From positions 1-24,275 of the forward strand of contig JABZMB010000020.1 in NCBI GenBank assembly GCA_015256455.1: a stretch of 24,275 nt of DNA. The letters are read 5' to 3'. Under the pieces are notes generated by a model. It was not told where the DNA came from. It was given only the letters and a program-made list of their open reading frames with translations, and did no database searches. Each line of letters opens with the position of its first letter. The stretch's first letter is position 1. Below, one piece after another: positions 13,448-19,271 of this stretch. A program made the translations under genes and the position numbers. The stretch comes from Solobacterium sp. GTDB lineage: Bacteria; Bacillota_I; Bacilli_A; Erysipelotrichales; Erysipelotrichaceae.

Positions 13448-14905
13448 TTAGTTTGCGATACCATGATGAGCAGTATAACTTCCTGCTGTTAATGATGAGA
13501 AGTGATAACCATTCTGCAAGCCCCAGATGATAATACGTTCTACTGCATCGACTGAGAAACCTTTTGTATCGTGTTGTAATACAACAGAAGGGCGGTTATT
13601 TGCAGAAGCGTTTTGAACTTGGGTAATTACATTTTCATATACTTCATCTGCAGTGGAAGCTCCACCCGCATCACCACTAGATACGTTCCAGTCAAAGTAA
13701 GTATAGCCCTTTAAAGCAGCCTGTCTTACTAAGGCTGTCATAATACCTGCAGTATAATTACGACTAACGGTATTGGAAGATCCACCAGGGAAACGGAATA
13801 GATTTGCGTATGTTCCTGTCTGTTGGTAGATGATGTTATTCATTGCGTTAAAGTCATTCCAGAAAGCATCTGTACTAGAGTATACATTTGAATAATTATG
13901 TGTATATGAGTGTTCCCCAACAACATGACCTGCTTGTACTTCCTTTTGAATCATATAGATGTAATCGGGTTGTAAAGCAGTTACGAAGAAGGTTGCTGGA
14001 ATATTGTACTTAGCAAGTACATCTAATAGACGTTGCGTATGTGCACTTGGTCCATCATCAAATGTTAAATAAATTGTTTTATTGTCTTCTGCTTGAATCT
14101 GATTTGCAGGAAGATTCTGTACGTGTACGACACGCTGCACAGTTGTTTCGTTGTTATGGGAATCCTTGCATGTATATGTAAGTGTATAATCACCAGGAGT
14201 ATTAACATCGACACTACCAGTAACGACTGTATTTGCTGTGATATCTCCATCTAAATCATCGATTGCAGTATATGAATCCGCAAATTCATTTCCACGAATC
14301 CACGTCACATCATTACCACCAACAAGTGTAATTTCAGGACCCTTACGATCGTCGTAGACAATCTTACGTTCTTCAGTAGCTTTATTTCCATGTGAGTCGA
14401 TAACCTTATACGTTACAACACCATCTTTTTCTTCACGTATAACTTTATCAGTTAAATCACCATCATAATTATCAATTGCAGTATAGCCTTCTTCTTCATA
14501 TGGATGATTGAAGAGGGTATAACTATCTGGGTTTGATGTTAGTGTAATTTTAGGAGCTGTTGTATCTTGCACAACAACCGTGCGTTCTAAATCAGCCTTT
14601 AATCCATCTTTTTCAGCAGTATACTTGATTTTATATGAGCCTAACTTACTTGTATCAACAGTACCTTTGCTTTTTACTTCTAACTTTTCACGTAAGAAAG
14701 TAAGAATTGTACCTTGTTTATAGGCTACTGCGCCTTGATCTTCATAGTTTGATTTATACTCAACAAGAGTTGTTTGATCACCATTTATTTCTATTACAAC
14801 TTCCCATTTATTTAGTAATACTACAAGAGTTGCACTAAATAAAAATAAGACAGTAACGAAAATCAAAAACTTTGTTAAGGGTTTTTTGATTAATTGTTTG
14901 TTCAT
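13448..14905 (-). CDS. Membrane-anchored polysaccharide deacetylase with Ig-like domains
   Basis: This 485-residue surface protein has an N-terminal signal-anchor (about 13-32), then three Ig-like/DUF5011 domains (about 35-113, 117-185 and 190-264, marked by YTAIDNYDGDLT and YTAIDDLDGDIT), and a NodB catalytic domain (about 276-475). Catalytic signs are TFDDGPS (D283, D284), HSYTH (H332, H336), RFPGG (R371) and LQHD (H445), so it should be active. It would remove acetyl groups from peptidoglycan or wall polysaccharide outside the cell, often a protection against lysozyme. GAGGT precedes the start. It has a candidate promoter on the minus strand with an inverted repeat. Confidence 0.93.
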   Translation of the reverse strand: MNKQLIKKPLTKFLIFVTVLFLFSATLVVLLNKWEVVIEINGDQTTLVEYKSNYEDQGAVAYKQGTILTFLREKLEVKSKGTVDTSKLGSYKIKYTAEKDGLKADLERTVVVQDTTAPKITLTSNPDSYTLFNHPYEEEGYTAIDNYDGDLTDKVIREEKDGVVTYKVIDSHGNKATEERKIVYDDRKGPEITLVGGNDVTWIRGNEFADSYTAIDDLDGDITANTVVTGSVDVNTPGDYTLTYTCKDSHNNETTVQRVVHVQNLPANQIQAEDNKTIYLTFDDGPSAHTQRLLDVLAKYNIPATFFVTALQPDYIYMIQKEVQAGHVVGEHSYTHNYSNVYSSTDAFWNDFNAMNNIIYQQTGTYANLFRFPGGSSNTVSRNYTAGIMTALVRQAALKGYTYFDWNVSSGDAGGASTADEVYENVITQVQNASANNRPSVVLQHDTKGFSVDAVERIIIWGLQNGYHFSSLTAGSYTAHHGIAN

Positions 14906-14923
14906 ATAAATACCTCATTATCT

Positions 14924-14944
14924 ATTCTACCATTAATTATGGTA
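14924..14944 (-). promoter_or_regulatory. Minus-strand extended -10 and inverted repeat before the deacetylase
   Basis: On the minus strand TGG-TAGAAT (-10 at 14929-14924) lies about 19 bases before the start codon. An inverted repeat TACCAT-TAATT-ATGGTA (14928-14944) overlaps the region upstream of it and could bind a regulator. The -35 is poor. Confidence 0.4.
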
Positions 14945-14948
14945 AAAA

Positions 14949-14980
14949 GAAAAAAACCACCAGTTTTATTACCGGTGGTA
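14949..14980 (-). terminator. Minus-strand terminator after the tandem-repeat protein
   Basis: On the minus strand ACCACC and GGTGGT form a 6-bp stem, extended by GT/AC past a mismatch, followed by a run of seven T. It separates the small protein from the deacetylase. Confidence 0.85.
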
Positions 14981-14990
14981 AATTAAGATT

Positions 14991-15296
14991 TTATTTACTA
15001 AATAAATCTTTAGCCTTGTCGAGTAAGCCTTCACCAGCTGACTTAGCTGCGTTAGCTACATTCTGTAAATCATCAAGACCAAGCTTTCCATCTTCGCCAA
15101 GAAGACCCTTAACGACGTCGTTCTTCTTAACTTCAGCAGCAATACGGTCAAAGTCTTCCTTTGTTAACTTTCCATCATCGCCTAAGATGCCCTTTAATAC
15201 TTCGTTGTTTGCAGCGAAAGTCTTTAACTTTTCTGGGCTCTTTTGTAATTCTTCAACTACCTTTGTTGCTAGTTCTTGTACATTAATATCTGACAT
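14991..15296 (-). CDS. Small acidic protein with two EF-hand-like repeats
   Basis: This 101-residue charged protein has no signal peptide or membrane segment. It holds two copies of a 28-residue unit: NEVLKGILGDDGKL at 31-44 and NDVVKGLLGEDGKL at 59-72, each followed by an acidic helix (KEDFDRIAAEV and LDDLQNVANAA). The G-[DE]-D-G-K-L core resembles the end of an EF-hand or dockerin loop, but the first two acidic ligands are missing, so calcium binding is doubtful. The N-terminal helical part loosely recalls Nif11-type leaders. AGGAG precedes the start. It has its own promoter and terminator. Role unknown; high AAG and GCA use hints at strong expression. Confidence 0.8.
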   Translation of the reverse strand: MSDINVQELATKVVEELQKSPEKLKTFAANNEVLKGILGDDGKLTKEDFDRIAAEVKKNDVVKGLLGEDGKLGLDDLQNVANAAKSAGEGLLDKAKDLFSK

Positions 15297-15323
15297 TTTA
15301 TTTTCTCCTTTTAGGTTGAGGAT

Positions 15324-15352
15324 ATCATAATGGAAATAAATCCTTTATACAA
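15324..15352 (-). promoter_or_regulatory. Minus-strand promoter of the tandem-repeat protein
   Basis: On the minus strand TTGTAT (15352-15347), a 17-base spacer and TATGAT (15329-15324). The leader is about 20 bases and includes AAAGGAG. It overlaps the 3' end of the upstream gene region only slightly. Confidence 0.6.
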
Positions 15353-15358
15353 GCGAAA

Positions 15359-15883
15359 CTATTCTGCTTCCGTAAAGCCTTTTGTGGATGTAATTGGGAA
15401 ACGTATTTCATCCGCATAGAGGAAACTTTCAATACGAGAAGTATATTGCTGGATTGTTTCTAATATTCTAGGCATTTGAGCATCTGCGTTATCTGGTTGA
15501 ATATGGTCAACAATAGAAACTTCAATCATGCCAAAGGCAGGATTATGTAAATACTTATCATGCCATTCAGAATCTGCTAGAAGTATATTGTATGCATGTT
15601 TTACTTTTTCATTTTGAGATACAAGCCAAAGTTCAATACCAAGAGTATGATGATTTAATGCAATGATAAACTTTAGATAGCGGTCATATAAAAACGCATC
15701 ATGAATAGAGAAGTAACTATAGTCCATAAACCCAGGTGTAATTTCACTGACAGTGAACATAGAAGGGATAGAATTATGTAACTTCGTAAAATAGTTCATG
15801 ATTTCGATATATGCGACTTGTAAATCACCTTGATTTACTACTTTTTGATAGGTATCAAGATAATAGTTCATATCTTTTGGCAT
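15359..15883 (-). CDS. DUF7000-like hypothetical protein
   Basis: This soluble protein of 174 residues begins MPKDMNYYLDTYQKVVNQG and contains SEITPGFMDYSYFSI, the LKFIIALNHHTLGIELWLV stretch and a C-terminal helical part, which resembles the group I know as DUF7000. The function is unknown. An ATG five codons upstream (15898) exists, but the GGAGGT that would serve as a ribosome site lies inside that extension, eight bases before the ATG at 15883, and the -10 at 15907-15912 would leave almost no leader for the upstream ATG. The start at 15883 is therefore preferred. It is a single-gene unit divergent from the CPBP gene. Confidence 0.68.
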   Translation of the reverse strand: MPKDMNYYLDTYQKVVNQGDLQVAYIEIMNYFTKLHNSIPSMFTVSEITPGFMDYSYFSIHDAFLYDRYLKFIIALNHHTLGIELWLVSQNEKVKHAYNILLADSEWHDKYLHNPAFGMIEVSIVDHIQPDNADAQMPRILETIQQYTSRIESFLYADEIRFPITSTKGFTEAE

Positions 15884-15894
15884 AGAATCAACCT

Positions 15895-15938
15895 CCATAT
15901 AATCAGATTATACTTCATATAACTTTAAGATTATATGG
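15895..15938. promoter_or_regulatory. Divergent control region with a 10-bp inverted repeat
   Basis: CCATATAATC (15895-15904) and GATTATATGG (15929-15938) are perfect inverted arms 24 bases apart. Between them lies the minus-strand -10 (TATAAT on that strand, 15912-15907). The arrangement could serve two bound dimers or a loop, but the arms are AT-rich. Confidence 0.35.
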
Positions 15939-15962
15939 TTTTATCATACCTCATCATTCATA

Positions 15963-15968
15963 TATAAT
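15963..15968 (+). promoter_or_regulatory. -10 box of the CPBP/D-lactate dehydrogenase operon
   Basis: TATAAT lies 20 bases before the start codon; the -35 position (TTTATC, 17 bases upstream) is poor. CGGAGG follows as the ribosome site. Confidence 0.5.
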
Positions 15969-15988
15969 AAAGAACGGAGGTTCATTCT

Positions 15989-16843
15989 ATGAATTTTGAT
16001 AAATTAAAAAATAACAGCCGTAATATTCTGAAATCAATCGGACTTATTATCCTTGCATTAGCTATCTATGACGTAGTTTCAGATATTGTAGTAGGGTTTG
16101 GAAATAGTTTCTTTACAGAGGAACAAATTGAAGCACTCAGCTACTATTTCTTTGATACAGTCATCTGCGTGGTTACATGTATCTTACTATTCGGTGTGTA
16201 CTATTTTACATCTAGAAAGAAGACAGGTCTTGTATTAGCAGACACTAAGATGCCTAAGTGGTTGATTGTTCCATTTGCAATCATTATTACACTTGGTATG
16301 GGTCTAGTTAGTTCACTTTGGCTAGACTTTGCGTATACACAACTTGCAAATGTTCCATTTGTTGCACAGAGCGTTGAAAGCTTCGACTCTGCTTGGTCAA
16401 CAATAGGTGAAGATCCATATATCTGGGTATGCTTATCTGTTGTTGTCTTTGGCCCAATTGCAGAGGAACTCTTATTCCGTGGTATTATTCATAACTCCAT
16501 TAAGAAGGTCTGCAACCCATATGTGGCGATTGTATTATCTGGATTGATGTTTGGTATTTGGCATGGAGAATTTGTGCAGACAGTTTATACAACATTCTTC
16601 GGTATTGCATTAGCAGTGGTATATGAATATAGTGGTTCTCTTTGGGTACCAATCGGTATGCATATCTTGAATAACTTTACATCTACATTACCACCAGCAC
16701 TGGATACAACTTCCACATACTTACTTATCACACGTATCGAAGAAATTTGTTTACTACCTACAATACTACTACTCATTTACATGATTCGTGCTATCCATAA
16801 AAAGGAGAAAGAAAACCATGAAATTAATTCTGTATCATGCTAA
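15989..16843 (+). CDS. CPBP-family intramembrane glutamic protease (Abi/CAAX type)
   Basis: This 284-residue membrane protein has about eight helices. The CPBP signature is complete: AEELLFRG with E159, E160 and R164, FGIWHG with H192, and GMHILNNF with H225 and N229. These residues activate water for peptide cleavage inside the membrane. Bacterial members take part in bacteriocin self-immunity or in processing of membrane proteins; no bacteriocin gene is visible nearby. CGGAGG lies before the start. Its last 26 bases overlap the D-lactate dehydrogenase gene. Confidence 0.92.
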   Translation: MNFDKLKNNSRNILKSIGLIILALAIYDVVSDIVVGFGNSFFTEEQIEALSYYFFDTVICVVTCILLFGVYYFTSRKKTGLVLADTKMPKWLIVPFAIIITLGMGLVSSLWLDFAYTQLANVPFVAQSVESFDSAWSTIGEDPYIWVCLSVVVFGPIAEELLFRGIIHNSIKKVCNPYVAIVLSGLMFGIWHGEFVQTVYTTFFGIALAVVYEYSGSLWVPIGMHILNNFTSTLPPALDTTSTYLLITRIEEICLLPTILLLIYMIRAIHKKEKENHEINSVSC

Positions 16844-17813
16844 TGCGATGATGAAAGAAATTGCCGAAAACTGGGCAAAAGAAAATCAGATTGAAGTAAC
16901 AGTATTATCAGAATTATTGACTGCAGAAAGTGTAAAACTTTCAAAGGGATATGATGGCATCATTAACTCTCAAGCTGCAGGTACTATCGATAAAGAAATC
17001 TATAGCACATTACGGGAGTATGGTATTCGCCAGATTGCGTTAGTGAGTGCAGGATATGAATTATATGATTTAAAGCTCGCAACAGAAAATAACTTAGTAA
17101 TTACAAATGTTCCTAGTTATTCACCAGAATCTATCGCCGAATATACTGTATTAACTGGTTTAAATCTTGTTCGCAATAACAATACTATCATTGCTAACGT
17201 TGCAAAAAACGACTTCCGTTGGCAACCATCTATCTGTGGAAGAGTTATGGGAGATATGAAAGTAGCGATTATTGGAACAGGTAGAATCGGACAAATCACA
17301 GCGAAATTATTCCATGGATTTGGATGTGAACTTGTTGGATTTGATCTATATCAGAATGAAGGAATTAAGAGTATCCTGACATATAAAGACTCTATTGAAG
17401 AAGCTATCAAGGATGCAGATATCGTTTCCATTCATATGCCAGCAACCGCGGATAACCGTCATTGCTTTAACTATGAGATGTTTCAGAAGTTTAAGCCAGG
17501 TTCTATCCTACTAAACATGGCAAGAGGCTCTATTGTTGATACAGAAGGGTTACTAAAGGCTTTGGATGAAGGTATTCTATCTGGTGCAGGTATTGATACT
17601 TATGAGTATGAAATGCCATATATCCAAAAAGATTATCAAGATAAGCTAATCGAAGATGAGGTATTTGCCCGTCTTGTACATCACCCACGTGTGATGTATT
17701 CACCACATATTGCATACTTTACAGATGAAGCAATTAAGAACCTTGTAGAAGGCGCATTAAACGCTGCTGTTGAAGTGATTACAACAGGCACATCTAAATC
17801 TAGAGTAAACTAG
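16818..17813 (+). CDS. ldhA: D-2-hydroxyacid dehydrogenase, probably D-lactate dehydrogenase
   Basis: This 331-residue NAD-dependent enzyme reduces pyruvate to D-lactate, regenerating NAD in fermentation. It has the Rossmann motif GTGRIG (153-158), and the catalytic residues R236 (NMARGS), a glutamate at E263/E265 (DTYEYE) and H297 (SPHIAYFTDEA) at positions normal for D-LDH; the HIAYFTDEA ending is characteristic. Related enzymes such as hydroxyisocaproate dehydrogenase remain possible. An in-frame ATG at 16788 is rejected because AAAGGAG lies just before 16818. It overlaps the CPBP gene by 26 bases, implying coupled translation. No clear terminator follows. Confidence 0.87.
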   Translation: MKLILYHANAMMKEIAENWAKENQIEVTVLSELLTAESVKLSKGYDGIINSQAAGTIDKEIYSTLREYGIRQIALVSAGYELYDLKLATENNLVITNVPSYSPESIAEYTVLTGLNLVRNNNTIIANVAKNDFRWQPSICGRVMGDMKVAIIGTGRIGQITAKLFHGFGCELVGFDLYQNEGIKSILTYKDSIEEAIKDADIVSIHMPATADNRHCFNYEMFQKFKPGSILLNMARGSIVDTEGLLKALDEGILSGAGIDTYEYEMPYIQKDYQDKLIEDEVFARLVHHPRVMYSPHIAYFTDEAIKNLVEGALNAAVEVITTGTSKSRVN

Positions 17814-17822
17814 GCATATGCT

Positions 17823-17851
17823 TTGTATTTTTAGTTAGTTATGACTATCAT
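17823..17851 (+). promoter_or_regulatory. Possible promoter and imperfect palindrome before the rhodanese lipoprotein
   Basis: TTGTAT (17823-17828), a 17-base spacer and TATCAT (17846-17851). Overlapping the spacer is GTTAGT-TATG-ACTATC (17834-17849), which matches 10 of 12 arm bases of the palindrome at 2003-2018. Both calls are tentative. Confidence 0.35.
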
Positions 17852-17872
17852 AAAAGTGCGAGGTAAAAGAAA

Positions 17873-18259
17873 ATGAAAAAATTATTGATTCTTGCTTTAT
17901 CATTGTTTTTAGCAGGCTGTATGGTTACTAAGACGAGTGAAACATCCAGTAGCTACAAAACAATTTCATCAGCAGAAGCTCAACAAATGATCGAAGATAA
18001 TAAGGATGCACTCATCCTTGATGTTCGAACAGCTGCTGAGTATGAAAGTGGACATATCCCTAATGCTGTTAATCTTTCCAATGAAGATATTCAAGCAGGT
18101 AAGGTAGATAGTTTAAAGGATAAGTCACAACTCATTATGGTATATTGCCGTAGTGGAAACCGTAGCCGCCAAGCAGCACAGAAACTAGCTGAACTTGGCT
18201 ATACAAATGTTGTAGACTTTGGTGGTATCCAAAGTTGGCAAGGAGATATTGAAAAGTAA
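17873..18259 (+). CDS. Rhodanese-like lipoprotein
   Basis: This 128-residue protein has a lipoprotein signal ending FLAGC (C16 lipidated) and a single rhodanese domain (about 30-127). The active-site loop is YCRSGNRS with C92, ILDVRTAAEY and SGHIPNAVNL are the usual rhodanese CH2A-type segments. It would be an extracytoplasmic sulfur carrier or thiol/redox protein; sulfurtransferase partners are not visible. GAGG lies upstream. It follows D-lactate dehydrogenase by 59 bases and ends at a bidirectional terminator. Confidence 0.9.
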   Translation: MKKLLILALSLFLAGCMVTKTSETSSSYKTISSAEAQQMIEDNKDALILDVRTAAEYESGHIPNAVNLSNEDIQAGKVDSLKDKSQLIMVYCRSGNRSRQAAQKLAELGYTNVVDFGGIQSWQGDIEK

Positions 18260-18285
18260 AAACTGGTCAATCGACCAGTTTTCTT
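18259..18285. terminator. Bidirectional terminator between rhodanese and GNAT-like genes
   Basis: A perfect 10-bp stem AAAACTGGTC/GACCAGTTTT with loop AATC. T-rich tails occur on both strands, so it can end both converging transcripts. Confidence 0.9.
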
Positions 18286-19088
18286 TATGATAAATGCTCA
18301 GCTTTACAAATTTCTTTTTCATGTTGTAAAGCAAACCACAGTTTTGTACCATCTCCAATTTCGTCAGTTTCCAAACGGATTGATGTAAAGTTTAACTTCT
18401 CCATAATAGTTGCATTTACTAGACGACGAGGTTCATCAACCTCGAAAGAATAGTAATAAGGTTCTGGCTTTGTATCAGGTCCATACTGTGCAATATCAGG
18501 ATCTAATGCAATGGCAGTATATAAATCTGTATTCTTGTATGAATAGCATAATGCATGGTCTTTAATCATCTGTACCATATTACGGAATATTGATTGTCTA
18601 CGATAAACAGTTGTTACATATGCATTTGTAATTAGTAAGGCTTCTCCTGAAATTAGTAAGGAGGAGATTTCTTTATTTGGTGGATATGTTATCTCAGGGA
18701 AGTAATTACCACATAGACAATAATGTTCAAGATAAGTCCAATCGGATTCATCTGCACAGAAGTTAAATACTTTCTCATTGGTCAACAGTATATCCATGGA
18801 TGCATGTAATCCCGATATATCCGCAATAATCGTATCACTTTCAAACACAAGTATTGTGATACGTTCTAATATATTATTATCAATCTCACAAATATGCTTA
18901 ATCTCTTTACCATCTGGTGACATCACTGGTAAAGTAAATAAGCAGTATACATACTTACCGATAGTTGTAACAACATAATAGTCAGAATGAATATCATACC
19001 AACTTAAAAGAGTATCTGTATCATCAGGTAAATATTTCTCTAATCGAGTCAATGCTTTTGTTAAGTATGTTAGTGATAGCTTATCCAT
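18285..19088 (-). CDS. Divergent GNAT-like protein
   Basis: This 267-residue protein is not confidently recognised. The second half carries a GNAT-type acetyl-CoA pattern, a strand (EALLITNAYVT) followed by YRRQSIFRNMVQMI, where the usual R/Q-x-x-G-x-A loop is degenerate, and later ATIMEKLNFTSIRLE, like the end of the acetyltransferase fold. The first half (about 1-110) is beta-rich and of unknown type, so it may be a two-domain protein with a sensing part. No Shine-Dalgarno precedes the start. The -10 sits so close that the message may start at the ATG. Confidence 0.55.
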   Translation of the reverse strand: MDKLSLTYLTKALTRLEKYLPDDTDTLLSWYDIHSDYYVVTTIGKYVYCLFTLPVMSPDGKEIKHICEIDNNILERITILVFESDTIIADISGLHASMDILLTNEKVFNFCADESDWTYLEHYCLCGNYFPEITYPPNKEISSLLISGEALLITNAYVTTVYRRQSIFRNMVQMIKDHALCYSYKNTDLYTAIALDPDIAQYGPDTKPEPYYYSFEVDEPRRLVNATIMEKLNFTSIRLETDEIGDGTKLWFALQHEKEICKAEHLS

Positions 19089-19094
19089 GTATGC

Positions 19095-19103
19095 ATTGTA
19101 ACA
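19095..19103 (-). promoter_or_regulatory. Extended -10 placed for a leaderless mRNA
   Basis: On the minus strand TGT-TACAAT (19103-19095) is followed by only six bases and then the ATG at 19088. The usual distance from -10 to start puts +1 on the A of the start codon. Confidence 0.45.
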
Positions 19104-19160
19104 TTTTTATCTATTATTTGTATGGTATTGTTGATGTCTTACAAATGCTGCTTATTTCTG

Positions 19161-19166
19161 TATAAT
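19161..19166 (+). promoter_or_regulatory. -10 box of the PTS operon
   Basis: TATAAT with a partial -35 CTTACA (19138-19143) at 17 bases. The leader to the regulator gene is about 100 bases. Confidence 0.5.
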
Positions 19167-19184
19167 TAATATAAATAAGTTGAT

Positions 19185-19211
19185 CCTAAATTTTTAATTG
19201 CCACATTTAGG
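19185..19211 (+). promoter_or_regulatory. Leader inverted repeat in the PTS operon
   Basis: CCTAAAT (19185-19191) pairs with ATTTAGG (19205-19211) across 13 bases. It lies about 19 bases past the -10, so it could be an operator or RNA hairpin bound by the operon's own regulator. It lacks a T tail. Confidence 0.4.
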
Positions 19212-19271
19212 AAGAAGGTTAGTATTGAGATACATAATTTAAATATATATTCTTTAGGTAGAGGTAAGGTA

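Noticed and set aside
14991..15296. Nif11-type peptide-modification leader
   Set aside because: The N-terminal helix is only loosely similar, no GG cleavage site, core peptide or modification enzyme is near, and the tandem repeat is a better description.
15016..15330. 104-codon open frame on the plus strand opposite the tandem-repeat gene
   Set aside because: It is antisense to a convincing gene, is serine/phenylalanine rich, and has no ribosome site; a shadow frame.
15989..16843. Bacteriocin immunity locus around the CPBP protease
   Set aside because: No bacteriocin precursor, leader peptidase or dedicated exporter gene is seen nearby.
19218..19233. Fourth copy of the GTTAGT palindrome before the PTS regulator
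   Set aside because: GTTAGTATTGAGATAC keeps the left arm but only part of the right and lies 52 bases past the -10; likely chance.
19167..19271. Classic BglG ribonucleic antiterminator with terminator
   Set aside because: The leader has one short inverted repeat without a T tail and no RAT-like consensus; the regulator has DNA-binding HTH domains, not a CAT RNA-binding domain.
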